64,000 bases of DNA from the NCBI GenBank assembly GCA_036245525.1, contig BTPG01000005.1, positions 213,349,375 through 213,413,374 of the forward strand, given 5' to 3'. Shown one piece after another: positions 50,422-62,589 of the stretch (position 1 is the first letter of the stretch; every line of letters begins with the position of its first letter). The stretch is from Semisulcospira habei. Taxonomy: Eukaryota > Mollusca > Gastropoda > Semisulcospiridae. The position numbers and the translations under genes were made by a program. The notes under the pieces were generated by a model. The model was not told the origin of the DNA. It searched no databases and saw only the letters and a list, made by a program, of their open reading frames with translations.

Positions 50422-53208
50422 TTACGTCAGAGATTCTAGGTGTTTGAAGAGGCTGTCCCTATATGAGGTGAGCGTCTTTGCGTTTCTAATTTCTGCAGGA
50501 ATAGAATTCCAGAATGAACTTCCCGAGAATGACAAGCTGGTTTTGAATAAATCAATACGCGGCAGGGGTACTTTGAATTGTTGTCCATGTCTAGAAGCTA
50601 CAGATGTCCGTTCTGAGAAAAAAGAACTCAAGTACAGTGGACATGATTGCTTGTACAGCTTGTACATCAATACACCTTTATTGAACTGAAAGTGCTGGGA
50701 TAGAGGGAGAATTTTTAAAGTTTTAAGCTTTTCGTCAGTTGAGAGTTCGGGATCGGGAAATATAAGCTTAGCAGCTCTCCTATGTAGGGAGTTCAGCCTC
50801 TTCAAATGTACATCACTAGAACCATCCCACACTGTTGATGCATAGTCTATGTGCGACTTGACATGAGCATTGTAGAAAAGAAGACGCGTATCTGTGTCAG
50901 TAATTGTTTTCAATTTTGACAACATATACAGGCTTCTGGAAACTCTTTTGCACACATTATTAATATGCAGTTGCCATTTAAGCTGATCATCTATAGTGAC
51001 CCCCAAGAGGCGGTGGTGTGATACTTGCTCAATTGGGCTGCCGTTTATAGACAGACTAAGAGAGAGCGGGCATAGCTGGTGCTTTTGACGTGTGGCTATA
51101 ACCATGCATTCTGTTTTTGACGGATTCAGGGACATGGAGTTGGAATGACACCAGTCGGTGACCTCGCGCAGGCTTTCCTGCAGACGCGTGTTAATTGCAG
51201 CTACATTTTTGTGAGGAGTGTGTAGTGTGCAGTCATCAGCAAACATGTCACAAGAAATATCGCGGCAACTAATATGTAGTGGAAGGTCATTGATAAATAT
51301 GCAGAACAGCAATGGCCCGAGGACAGAGCCCTGAGGCACGCCGCTTTTGACGTGACCATACGAGGAGTAGGATCCATTTAACAGTACTCTTTGCTTCCTT
51401 CCGCTTAAATATGAAGTGAACAATGAGACAGCACCTGCATTGCAAAGATATGCTTGAAGTTTTGACAAAAGAATGTTATGATTTACAAGGTCAAAAGCTT
51501 TCTTAAAATCAATAAAGATCGGCCCAGTTATTTGGGAGTTATTTATGGATGCTAGCCACGCATCAATAAGTCTTGTTAGTGCCGTGTGACAAGAATGCTT
51601 GGGGCGAAAGCCGGACTGAAATACGTGCAATAGACTACGACTCTCCAAATATTGATAAAGGTGTTTGTGCACGTGTCTTTCAAGAGGTTTGGAAAGGCTG
51701 GATAATATTGAGATGGGTCTATAGTTATTAACATCAGACAGATCTTTTGATTTAGGCAAAGGGATAACCTTGGCTTGCTTCAGTTCTTATGGAAATATAT
51801 TTTGTTGGATGCATAAGTTATAAATATACGTTAACGATTCTACTGTATAGGGAAGGGACAGTTTCAGGATTTTAGGACTGATCTCGTCAGGTCCCGATGA
51901 TTTTTTGTTTTTCAGTGACCCGATCAGTTTTCCTACTTCATACACAGCTAGAGGCGGTATAGAGAAGGGGGGTTTGTCCTTAGTCTTCTGCTTACAGAAG
52001 TTAAGCAGGGACTCCGGGCATGTGTAAGACGTTTTTCCGCTTGAGGGTATGATTGACTCGGCAACAGACAAAAAATGTTTGTTAAAGATGTCTGCAGTAA
52101 TACTAGAAGGAATGGCTGACGATTTCTTGCTGTTACCTCGGGTGATGAGATTAACTGCGCGCCAGAGTGCGGCAGTATCTCTGTCTTCTTTAATCATTCG
52201 TTCAAAGAGAGAGTTTTGAGCCCTGCGTACCATAGACTTGACACGGTTACGTTGTTTTTTGTATTCGGTAAATAGCTTGTGTCTTCGTAAGTCATTTCTC
52301 AATTTCATAGCTTCAATTATTCCTTGCGTTAGCCAAGGCGGTAACGTGTGGTTTTTTACCCGCTTTTGCCGTAAAGGGGCGTGTTTGTTAAGTACTCTTG
52401 TAAAGAGTCGATACCAAATAGTCAGAGCCTTTTCAGGGTCAGTTTCGTTATTAACGACATTAAATGGTGTTTGATCAAGGTCTGCTAGAAAAGCAGACTG
52501 ATTAAACTGTTTAAATGAGCGGTACGTTATAGTTGTGTGCCCGTTCTTACGATGCACTGGCAGTTTTGTTGACCAGGAACACACAGTAGGAAAGTGATCA
52601 CTGATGCTGAGGTCAGGAACACTAACATTGAACACACTAAGGGGACGGTTGGTGTAAATGTGATCAATGAGTGTTGCGGTTGTTTTTGTGATCCTAGTAG
52701 GGGCCGAAACTAATTGTTCTAAGCCGGTTTGTGTGGTGATGCAATCCCACGCGGTATGGGGCTTTAACATATCTATGTTAAAGTCGCCTAGTAGCAACGC
52801 ATCACAGTTAGGTAGGCCAACTTTTTCTACTGCATGCAAGAAGACGGGTTTAGTTTTTGGAGCCCTAAATTCCAACCAAATGCACTCAACTTCCGGAGTT
52901 TCTATGTCCTCACGCCTTTTTACTAAATGTTGGACTGAGTTATGGATGTAAACGGCAAGCCCAGTCTGACCAAGTACACGAGGGTCACGTCGAGTGATGC
53001 TAAAGTTAGGTATGTGAACGGCTTCATCGCTTATGTCGGAGTTAAGTCGCGTCTCACTAAGACCAAACAGGTGGAATGGTTCAGACGAGTTTAGAAAAAC
53101 ATTCAAATCGGCCACCTTGTTAAAAAGATGGTAGATGTTCAAGTGACCAGTTTGAAGGCTTCCGTGTGTCTGAGCATTATGGGTCATGTTGAATTTTAAC
53201 TTTCCCAA
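50422..53208 (-). pseudogene. LINE ORF2, one premature stop and endonuclease deletion, copy 2
   Basis: 929 codons in a single frame, broken only by a TAA at 51787-51789 between endonuclease and RT. The endonuclease retains 'SETRLN', 'LLGDFNID' and 'LSISDHFP' but lacks about 20 residues present in copy 1 between 'KT(K/R)PV' and the GDFN block, an in-frame deletion. The RT is complete: 'GVPQGSVLGPLLF' and 'MFADDCTLH'. It ends 'SGSSFWNSIPAEIRN' plus a short tail. Confidence 0.92.
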
Positions 53209-53695
53209 ATGAAGTGCAACACAATAAAAAAAAATATATAAACAGAGGGAATAGGGAATAAAGTTTCAATGCAGTAAAGCGCGGCTGAAGTTATAGCACC
53301 TCGTATCAAAACGTCACAAATGGTGTCCAACACAGCGTTATCAAATGAAGATCGTTTTTGATTAATAGTGTATCCACGTATTAATGCTGCGCAAGCTGTC
53401 TAAATAAGTGAACAAATGGTGTAGCCTGCGATGTGAAGTATCGTAGGCTGAACACTTGAAACCGTACTGTCACAATGAAAACTTAGCGGAGCTTTGGTAA
53501 TCAAACCAGGCGAGAAAATCACAGAATTTGAGGCACACAGTCAATCACTGCTTTGGAATAAATCACAAGCGAACGCAGAAGAACCGTATATAAAGAAGCA
53601 CACGTAACACTGACGTAATAATGAACTGCCTCACACACCCACGGTGAAATCTGCGAAGCACAACGGTGAAGGATCACTGATCACACGACACTGAA
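53209..53695. other. Interval between ORF1 and ORF2 of LINE copy 2
   Basis: No gene; corresponds to about 30027-30402 of copy 1. Confidence 0.6.
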
Positions 53696-54134
53696 TTACC
53701 AACCGCGTAAGTAGCTGACGTATCCATTGGCACCATTCGCTGTGGGCACCTGGCATAACTGGTGGTACGGTGGCAGACTATTAACCGGATAAGCAGATAC
53801 ACTGGTTGCTGGGCGATGATTCGACCACACACCATGGCAACCATCCGGGTACTGTGGTTGTTGCCAGGGTGCTGCAGTTGAAGAGTTGGTATGTATTTGC
53901 AGCAGATGATGGTACTGGAGTTGCTGCCAGTCAGGAACCGGCATGAAGGGCATCTGTTGTAGATGTTGCTGCTCCTGTTGTAAATGTTGTTGCTGCGCCT
54001 GTTGTAGCTGCAGCTGCTCCTGCTGTTGAAGTTGTTCATGGTCCAGTGGTTGAGGCTCCTGGCGTAGAGGTAGTTGTACTGGTGATGTGGGACCAGCAGA
54101 ACCGGATACAATAGTGTCAGAAGTGGAAGTGCCT
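53696..54134 (-). pseudogene. LINE ORF1 Gln-rich C-terminal end, truncated, copy 2
   Basis: About 140 codons of Gln/Leu repeats followed by a Pro/Tyr-rich end, resembling the end of the ORF1 at 30403-31824. The esterase domain is missing because the insertion is 5'-truncated. The upstream frame fuses to RTE-like RT sequence only by accident of the insertion. Confidence 0.75.
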
Positions 54135-54489
54135 ATGAGGGACTTGTAAAGCCTGTACTTGATGGTGAAGCTGATGGAGTTACTTCGCCATATCCTGTCC
54201 AGCCTGGCCATTGCGGATGTTGCTGTACCTATCCTGATACGGATCTCTGCTATGCAACTACCGTCTTTGGACAGGGTGGCTCCCAAGTACTTGAAGCTAT
54301 TGACCTCTTCTAGCTTTTGGCCATTCATGTGAATGTTGCTGCTGCTGTCGCTTGTGGTGTTGATCATCACTTTGCTTTTATCCGTACTGATCTCCATGCC
54401 ATAAGACCCTGCGCTACTTGAAAGTTTGTCTGTCAGGTTTTGGAGCTCACTATTGCTGCCTGCCATGAGGTCAATGTCGTCTGCGAAAG
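54135..54489 (-). pseudogene. RTE-like LINE, RT core part (copy 1, other half)
   Basis: Encodes 'FADDIDLMAGSNSELQNLTD' (RT catalytic box FADD), 'GMEISTDKSKVMIN', 'FKYLGATLSKDGS' and 'TIKYRLYKSL', where the LINE cuts in. Upstream of FADD the sequence passes into satellite DNA, so this RTE copy is 5'-truncated. Confidence 0.85.
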
Positions 54490-56465
54490 AAGCCCGAAAA
54501 AAGTAAACCGGGGGCAAACGTGGCCGTTTTTAATGCGGCGGAACACATCAACTTTTACTTATTCCATACAATCAAATGCATACGTAGAAGCGCAAAACAC
54601 TCAAGAATCAAATGATAAAAGGCATAGTGTCCAAATAGATCACTAAAGTGTCATCAGTTACAAGTTTATAACCCCACCCTTAAGGATAAACGGCGCCCCG
54701 AGCCACGGTAACTATGCGGTGCCGACAGTCGTTAAACTGACCATATATCACACACAAAGCGTTCGATTAGCCCGATATTATCGTTTCTGACTAGTTATGC
54801 CTTATTAAGTTTACAGAGTGCTGCATTTGTCTCAGGAAAGAGGCGCCACCAAATGAACCTATCTATCCATAATGTGTCCACTTTTAACGCCACGCTACAT
54901 AACACCCACACCATTTTTAAAAATTATTATCGTACACACAGATAGAAGCGCCAAACACTCTATAATCAAACAGTACAAGCCATTTGTGTAGTTATTGACT
55001 CTAAAGTGTCATCAGTTACAAGTTTATGCCACTACCGCGCGTTAAATGATCCTCTGACGTACAGTAACGGTGCGGCGCGGCGGGTCGGGAATTTTCCATA
55101 TATCATGCACGCTGAACCTTACGTCACTAAATATCTCACCAATGTCTACTGCCAGTAAGCCATGATAATCGTTTATTGCGATTTGAGAATAACTGAGTAA
55201 ACAGATTATAACTGTTTTACAACCAGGAAAAAAGCCCGATAAAGTAAGCCTCTTTGACAAACTTGTCCATTTTGAAGGCGGAGGAACACATCAGCTTTAA
55301 CTTGTTCTATATTATCAAATGCATAAATAGAAGCGCTAAACACTCTAAAATCGAACAGTACAAAACAATGTGACCAATCCGATCACTAAAGTGTCATCAG
55401 TTACATGTTTGTAACCCCATCGATAGTATAAAACAGCGACACGAGCAAGACTAAATATGCGGTGCCGTTAGGCGACGATTTTAGCATAAATCATACACAA
55501 AATACGATTTATCACTATCAATTTCACCAGAACGTTCAAATAACCCGACATTATCGTTTCTGACTAATTATGTCTTATTGAGTCTATAGCGTACTGCATT
55601 TATCACGTCAGGAAAGAGGCGCGACCAACTACCCCAGTAATTCTATAAACGTGTCCACTTTTAACTCCACGCTAGTTCGCACCAGATTAATGTTTTATTA
55701 TAATCGTACACATGATTAGAAGTGCAAAACACTCTAAAATCAAACAGCACAAGCTATTTTGTCCTTATCGACCTCTATAGTGTCATCAGTTACAAGTTTA
55801 AAACACTACCCACACTGTAAACAATGCTCTGACGTACAGTATAACGGTGCAGTGCGGCTGATCGGAAATTTTCCCATACATCAGGCACACAGACTTTTAC
55901 ATCACTAAATACCTCACCAGATTCTACTGTCAGTAAGCAATGATCATTTTTCTTCTTGCGATTTCAACATAGTTCAGTAAACAGGCGGCTGTTTCACTAT
56001 CAGGAACGAGGCCCGAAAAAGTAAATCGGCTTGACAAACTTGACCGTTTTGAAGGCGGCGGAACACATTACCTCTTAATTATTCCATATAATCAAACGCC
56101 TAAATACAAGCGCATAACACTCTAAAATAAAACAGTGAAAGGCAATGTGTTCAAATCGACCACCAAAGTGTCATCAGTTACAAATTTGTAAACCCAACAT
56201 TAAGCGAAAAACAGCGCGCTGAGCCACGGTAACAATGCAGTGCTGTCAGTCAGTGAATTTAGCATTTATGTCACACACACAGTCCGTATTATCACTATAA
56301 CTATCGCCAGAACGTTCTAACAACCCGATAGTATCGTTTTTGACTAATTATGTCTTATGGAGTCTATAGAGTGCTCCATTTCTCTCTGGAAAGAGGCCCG
56401 ACAAGATACACGAATCGTTCTATAAACCTGTGTCCACTTTTAACGCCAAGCTACATAACACCTAC
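54490..56465. repeat. Complex satellite, alternating A/B monomers
   Basis: Anchor sequence 'GTGTCATCAGTTACA' recurs at about 54649, 55007, 55392, 55781 and 56169, spacing 358-389 nt. Successive monomers alternate between type A (with 'CCACGGTAACTATGCGGTGC', 'CAGAGTGCTGCATTTGTCTC') and type B (with 'GACGTACAGTAACGGTGCGG', 'CTGCCAGTAAGCCATGATAA'), giving a dimer of about 775 nt. No coding. Confidence 0.88.
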
Positions 56466-57733
56466 TGTAACGCACGCAGACTTGCCCACAGTCGCACGTA
56501 CAGACTCTCACGCAACAGACGCATACACCGCCACTGACTCAGACGGGCGCATTCATGCGGTAAAACAAACACACGGGCTCCCTTTCTAAAGTAACCTTTA
56601 TACACAATAAATGAAAAAGAATAACTTAAATGACTATCAACTATATACAATGTTTTACTATCACACCACACACGTATCACAGTATCTTTGCCAGGCTAGG
56701 TCTTAGTCTCACATTGCCTCCAACCTGTTTGATGTTGTTGCCTGGTTACGTTGGTCCTTCTCACGTCTAGGCGTGAAAGTCCTTCCTCGTACGCGTATTG
56801 CCGTCCTGTCTCTTTGGGCACGGACGTCCTCGTTCTCGTACGGCACACTCAGTTCTCGCTTGGACTTGGGTATCTCGGTTCCCAGTCAGACTCACTCCCA
56901 GAAGAGCTGGAGGGATGACCTCACGTAGGTCCCACCTGCGACTCGACGTCTCGGCGTCTGTCTTCCACTCTCTTACAAGAACTCTAAAAAGACAACAAAA
57001 GTCCCAACGTAACACTTGCTAAACACACAACATATTGGATCAATGAGAAACGTCACGTAACCTGGCTGATACAAATAACTCACACGTTCATTCACACACA
57101 CACACGTGCTTCATAAACTATTTTCGTATCACCCCCATATCTGTCACTATCTTGAAACAGACTATAGCCTAACTGACACTCTTGCTATACATTACTCTAT
57201 ACCCTGGAAAAGACTGTGCTTAACCAACCACGTACTATCTTCATAGCGGCTTAGACATACACACTTCATATTCCTTTAGTCATCTATCTCGGTAAACAAC
57301 TGTATACAAACCACCGGTTACTTCACCGAATTCTAAACATACATAACTAAACCAAACCGGAACACCACTATACAACCACATTAATCTTACCACGCATACC
57401 GTCTTTAACTAAACAATTGTCAATACTACATTTATAGAAACGTACCTGAAATCTAGGCTTCAGAGTCTTGGAATGCGGGCTAGGAACTCGAACACAACCG
57501 TTCCATACGATAAGACAGCCCGCAATAACCAAACTAGACCTCTGACAGTCACAGCTTCCGCCTAAAACTCACTAAACATTACTCACTACAAATCCCGTGC
57601 TAACCATGTCTTAAATATTCCACATGGAGAGCAGGCCCCACGGACTATCGGCACAAACAAACCGTTAACAAAAACCCGTACCGTACTAATCCTACTGTGC
57701 GAGCACTATGCACGAGCATAGAGCTTCATCACA
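56466..57733. mobile_element. Candidate solo LTR, 1268 bp
   Basis: Interrupts a satellite monomer. It begins TGTAACGCACGCAG and ends GCTTCATCACA (TG...CA, short TGT...ACA inversion), flanked by CCTAC at 56461-56465 and 57734-57738. The 5-bp duplication and termini fit an LTR retrotransposon's solo LTR. Orientation is uncertain; on the - strand it would read TGTGATGAAG...GCGTTACA with TATAAA about 130 nt from the end. No internal gene seen. Confidence 0.6.
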
Positions 57734-58455
57734 CCTACTCATATTTTATTATAATAAATAACACGGATAGAAGCACCCAACATTCTAGAATCAATCAGTA
57801 CAAGCTATTTTGTCCGTACCGATCGTCACTGTGTCATGAGTTACACGTTTATAACACTACCCCAACGGAAAACCGTTCTCTGACAAACAGTAACGGTGCG
57901 GTGCGGTGAATCGCGAATTTTCCCATATATCACGCACGCTGAATCTTACATCAGAACATATCTCACCAAATACGACTGCCAAAAAGCCATGATAATCGGT
58001 TCTCGCGATTTCAACATAGCTGTGTTAACATAGCTGTTTTCTATCAGGAGACGAGAGACCGAAAAACGTAAGCTGGTTTGGCAAATATGTCCGTTTTGAA
58101 GGCGGCAGAAAACATCAACCTTTACGTATTCCATACAATCAAATGTATAAATAGAAGCGCTAGCCACTCTAGATTCGAACAGTACAAGGCAATGTGACCA
58201 AATTGATCAATAAAGTGTCATCAGTTACAAGTTTGTAACTCCGCCGTTAGCAAAAAAAAGGCGCCCCGAGTCACAGTACTGAACTATGCCGCGGTGCGGT
58301 TAGTCGGCGAATTGAGCATATATCACGCAAAAGGTCCGTTTTATCACTATAACTAACACCAGTACGTTATAACAAGCCGATAATATCGTTTCTGGCTAAA
58401 TACATCTGATGGAGTCTGTACAGTTTGCATTTGTCTCAAGAAAGAAGCGCGACCA
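57734..58455. repeat. Complex satellite, B then A monomers (after LTR)
   Basis: Continuation of the monomer interrupted at 56465: type B anchor at about 57832 and type A anchor at about 58217, then cut at 'GCGACCAAATG' by the RTE-like insertion. Confidence 0.85.
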
Positions 58456-59095
58456 AATGCTCCGTACATATTCGTTGGTCTTGTGCTCGCGGTACGAGAT
58501 GCGGAGCAACTTCCTTAGGCACTTGTTCTCAAAGGCCTGGATTTTCTTTTCTGAGTCTGCAAGCAGTGTCCAAGTCTCACAGCCGTAGAGTAGAATAGAC
58601 ACTACGAGGGACTTGTAAAGCCTGTACTTGATGGTGAAGCTGATGGAGTTACTTCGCCATATCCTGTCCAGCCTGGCCATTGCGGATGTTGCTGTACCTA
58701 TCCTGATACGGATCTCTGCTATGCAACTACCGTCTTTGGACAAGGTGGCTCCCAAGTACTTGAAGCTATTGACCTCTTCTAGCTTCTGGCCATTCATGTG
58801 GATGTTGCTGCTGCTGTCGCTTGTGGTGTTGATCATCACTTTGCTTTTATCCGTACTGATCTCCATGCCATAAGACCCTGCGCTACTTGAAAGTTTGTCT
58901 GTCAGGTTTTGAAGCTCACTATTGCTGCCTGCCATGAGGTCAATGTCGTCTGCGAATCGAAGATTGCACAGGGATCTGCCACCAATAGAGATTGAAGTAT
59001 GATGGTCGTGGAGGGTTTCCTGCATGATCTTCTCCAGGAATATGTTGAAAAGGACAGGAGAGAGCAGGCATCCTTGACGGACACCGATCGTTACA
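58456..59095 (-). pseudogene. RTE-like LINE fragment (copy 2)
   Basis: Same RT region as copy 1 but unsplit: 'GGRSLCNLRFADDIDLMAG', 'FKYLGATLSKDG', 'YRLYKSLVVSILLYGCETW', ending at 'YREHKTNEYVRSI'. Upstream of FADD, part of the 'QGCLLSPVLFNIFLE' motif can be read near 59030-59090. Both ends are truncated; no tail. It sits inside a type-A monomer. Confidence 0.85.
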
Positions 59096-59440
59096 TTATG
59101 ATCACTAAAGTGTCATCAGTTTATGATTATGCTTTATGAAGGATGCAGATGATCGTCTAGTTCTGTACCTGCGTTTTTCTCTGTGGGCTAGCGATTGGAT
59201 GCCTGATAAGCGGGGGCAGAGGATCTAACTGTTTGTCTGTCCAGCGCTGAGTGATTCCCCTTGGTTTGTGTACATCAGTTACAAGTTTGTAACTCCATCC
59301 TTAGCGAAAAACAGCGCCCCGAGTCACAGTAACTGTGCGGTGCGGTTAGTCGCTGAAGTGACCATAATATATCACACACAAAGTCAGTATAATCACTATA
59401 AATATCACAAGAACGATATTATCGTTTATGACTAATTTAA
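59096..59440. repeat. Complex satellite, rearranged type-A pieces
   Basis: 'ATCACTAAAGTGTCATCAG' at about 59100 is followed by about 150 nt of unrelated sequence, then another type-A unit from about 59272, ending at 'CGTTTATGACTAATTT' where the DIRS-like element begins. Confidence 0.7.
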
Positions 59441-59729
59441 CCTCAAACTGGCGGAACAGTTGGTCAATGAAGAAGAGGTCACGCAAGCGCACTGGTTCAC
59501 TTTTGGGAACGTGGTCGTACGGTACACACCATGTGCTACTCGAGATCCTAATCTTTTTGTGGTTTTCCTTTAATCATTGATGGGATCTGCCTCAGATTTT
59601 CTGGTGATACACTGAGGTAGGATACAACCTTTTCTTTTCTTTCAGGATATTAATCTTAACTCCAGAGATAGCGTTTCAAGAACTGTTTTCAGTTTACGCT
59701 TCTCGGTCTAGGTTTCCCGCGGCATAGTT

Positions 59730-60472
59730 ATGGCGGACCCTGCGGCAGAAACTAGTAAAACAAAACTGACTCTAGTAAAGAGAGCATTACACTGACAGAC
59801 ATTATGGCTTGCATGAAAGATATAAAAAGCAGACTTTCGAGGTTAGAGCAGGACAGTATGGACACTTCACAGGGTGAAGTAGAGTTTGAAAGTGACAGCG
59901 AGCGTGGTGACGCTACGATAGCGGGGATCAGGGATCCCAGTCAGATCGAGCCGGAGGCCGGCTCTGTGAGTGATGATCTAATCTTTACTGTCACACTGCC
60001 AGGGGCAGTTGAAGAATCCCAGGGGAAAATTCTTTGCTTGACTTCCTTGTGGGGAAGCTGAAATGAATGCAGGATGCATCGCTGTCAGAATTTCTCAAGA
60101 AGTACCCCATTCCTGAGAATTGTAAAATACTGGCACTACCCACACTCAATGAAGCTGTCAGAGGCAAATTCAATGCGCAAGGAAAAAGGGCGTATCAAAT
60201 GTGCATTTGTAAATTGCACAAGCTGCGGCTGCAGCAGTGAAAGTGTCAGTGAATTAACATGAATTCGCTACGCGGACAGCTAAAGAGTCCAGGAATGTGC
60301 ATAATAAGCATGTGGTTCAAGCAACCAATGAAAACCTCGGAATTCAGTGTTGGAACCTCTTCGCGTTTCTTGGAAACGCGGCGGAACAGGAAGTTTTCAT
60401 TCGAACAATGTACAAAATACACAATTCGCTGCCGAAAGACATTCAGGGAATTGATATTACAAAAGTTAATAA
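59730..60472 (+). pseudogene. DIRS-like gag, first part
   Basis: Begins about 59730 ('MADPAAETSKTKLTLVKRAL'), shifts, then an open frame at 59804 with a coiled-coil start ('MACMKDIKSRLSRLEQDS') and acidic stretch. Further frames give 'EFLKKYPIPENCKILALP', 'NEAVRGKFN' and 'WNLFAFLGNAAEQEVF', which look like DIRS gag. It breaks at the 690-bp insertion. Confidence 0.55.
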
Positions 60473-60600
60473 AAGTTAAAACAGGCTTGGCACTTACCAT
60501 CCGCGCGGCTTGAACATTCGCCCCTAGGGATGTATGCTCGGCCTGATGGGTAGTTGGTGCCAGACTTGACCTCACTGTTGATACTGGATGCTACCTTTGA

Positions 60601-60606
60601 GTGTGT

Positions 60607-60697
<91 letters not shown>
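60601..60697. repeat. (GT)n microsatellite
   Basis: About 97 nt of GT. Cys/Val repeat frames here are not genes. A poly-T run follows at about 60830-60852. Confidence 0.97.
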
Positions 60698-60698
<1 letters not shown>

Positions 60699-61050
60699 AT
60701 GTGCGCGAGCTGCAGCAGGCACGAGTGAATGCGAATGTATGCAGTGACGTGTATGTATATAGACGTAAGTTTTGTGCTACGTGTTTTGTGCATGTGTATT
60801 TGCGTCATTATGTGTACGTGTGTGTGGGTTTTTTTTTTTTTTTTTTTTTTTTACGTCATTATAAATTCTCTCTATACAGGATGACGTCTATTCTTTCTGT
60901 CGTGTTCTTTTCTGTTCTATTGTGTTGTACCCGTCTTTTTTAAGCGTGTTTCTTTCTCCGTTGGGTACTTCTTTGCATATTACACGCTTGGCAGTCACCT
61001 TTTTGGTCTGGTTTGATTATTTTTCTGTTCTACGTTTGTTTCCATGTCAC

Positions 61051-61075
61051 CTGAGGAAGGATCTTTGATCCGAAA
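61051..61075 (+). ncRNA. Hammerhead-ribozyme-like core
   Basis: CTGAGGA (fits the CUGANGA core), then A, a perfect GGATC-TTT-GATCC stem, then GAAAC. Hammerheads of this layout occur in terminal repeats of Penelope-like elements. Against it: one extra A between core and stem II, and stems I and III with the cleavage site were not established. It could be a decayed ribozyme. Confidence 0.35.
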
Positions 61076-61177
61076 CGTCGTTATTTGTTTCTATTTTAAA
61101 GGGTTTTCTACCACTATCTTCTGTTTTTCTTTCACGTGAAACCCTAGCGGCAACAGTTTTACTACAAAAGTTAATAA

Positions 61178-61517
61178 GTCGGATTCAGAAAAGTTCTGGT
61201 GAAGATGGGGGGAAAAGCTATGATGGCAGTGAGAGAACAACGAAATGCGAGCAAGAATGCCCACCGTTTCAAACCCTATATAAGATGCGGAATGCCGGGT
61301 TCTTCCAGTGCTGTTTTAGGACAAGAAAATCGGGGCTTTCGTCGGCCATTCTTTTCCCAGAAGGGGGGCGGACAGGCGTACCGAAAGTAAACGAAGCGCC
61401 CAGTGTTTCACCTGCTCCGATACCAGGGGAGATTACGGTGAGAAGGTTCTCTCAGTCATTGAATCTAAGAAAGCATCTTAGCACGAAGAGGCAAACAAAT
61501 TTCAAGCTGGCTAGATA
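61178..61517 (+). pseudogene. DIRS-like gag C-terminal part
   Basis: A frame at about 61199-61390 reads 'GGKAMMAVREQRNASKN' then 'GFRRPFFSQKGGGQAYRK', a basic, Gly-rich end as in DIRS gag proteins. The following sequence to 61517 leads to the RT in another frame. Confidence 0.5.
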
Positions 61518-62481
61518 ATGTTGCATTTAGAGCAGTGGAAAGAATTCACAACTGATAAAGACATCCTTAGATTAGTCCAAGCAGCAGTGATAGAGTTTTC
61601 AGAAATCCCACGGGAAGATAAACCATCCCCTGAGCTTCATTTCACAGACGAGAGAACACAGGCTATAGAATTAGAAATACAAGAGTTGTTAAGGAAAAGG
61701 ACTTATTGTACCTTTTCAACCAATTGGAAGGAGAGTATTATCAGCGTTTTTTTGTACGCCAAAGAAAAACAAAAAGTTGAAAATGATTCTCATGTAATCT
61801 CAACCTGAAAAAGCTAAATCAAGATGTTGAATGTCATCATTTAAAAATTGAGACTTTTCAAAAAACCATTACTCTGGTCAGGAAAAAATTGCTGGTTTGT
61901 TTCTCTTGACTTAAAAGACTCCTACTATTCTGTACATGCTGATAAGAATCTCAAAATTCCTTAAAGTTCATGGGGAAAGCCCAGTGGTATAAATTTACAA
62001 CTGTTTTTCAATGGTTTAGCTGGTTGTCCAAGACTGTTATTGTTAACAAAATTGTTAACCTTAAACTTAAAGCCTGGGTTTGCACATTTGCATAGACTTG
62101 GGGTTTTATCAACAGGTTCATTGATGACTCACGTTGTTGGGAGATTCCCAAGAAGAGTGTGCACATAATGTTGAGCAAACCATGACTTGTTTGCAAAAAC
62201 TGGGGTTTGTTCTACATCCTGATAAATCAGTCTTTGTGCCAACACAGTCTATTTCTTATCTGGGGTTTGAGATAAACTCAAGACACATGACTGTGTCTTT
62301 GACTGAAGAAAGGAAAGAGAAAATCTCAGATATGGCATCAACAATCCTTAGTCAGGACAAAACAACTTTAAAGTGTAAAGAGTTGGCTAGTTTGATAGGT
62401 TTGGCAGTGGCTAGCTTCCCAGGGGTAAATACTGATCTTTGTACTACATCAATATGGAGGATGATAAAATTAAAGCATTAG
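61518..62481 (+). pseudogene. DIRS-like reverse transcriptase
   Basis: N-terminal 'LEQWKEFTTDKDILRLVQAA' matches the DIRS RT lead, followed by 'NLKKLNQDVECHHLKIETF', 'CWFVSLDLKDSYYSV' (motif A region), then 'FVLHPDKSVFVPTQSISYLG' with 'FEINSRHMTVSL'. The YVDD-type catalytic box region reads 'FIDD' just after 62110. Stops near 61806 and 61963 plus shifts. Confidence 0.75.
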
Positions 62482-62589
62482 AAGCCAATGCTGGTACATT
62501 TGATGCTTTGGTTGTTATTTCAGAAGACGCCCTGAAGGAATACTCTGATGGGAAACTAATATCAGCAATGCTTATAATGAATTAGAGGT

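Larger units (their letters stand above)
60473..61162. mobile_element. 690-bp insertion with 15-bp TSD in DIRS gag (Penelope-like repeat candidate)
   Basis: TACAAAAGTTAATAA occurs at 60458-60472 and 61163-61177. The insert contains a (GT)n tract (60601-60697), poly-T, a 90-nt segment (60922-61013) shared with the fold-back element's right arm, and a hammerhead-like motif (61051-61075). Removing it restores continuous gag-like sequence ('ITKVNKSDSEKFW'). Confidence 0.75.

Noticed and set aside
53696..54517. 273-aa frame joining RT sequence to a Gln-rich tail as a fusion gene
   Set aside because: The join coincides with the 5' end of an inserted LINE within an RTE-like copy; the fusion is accidental.
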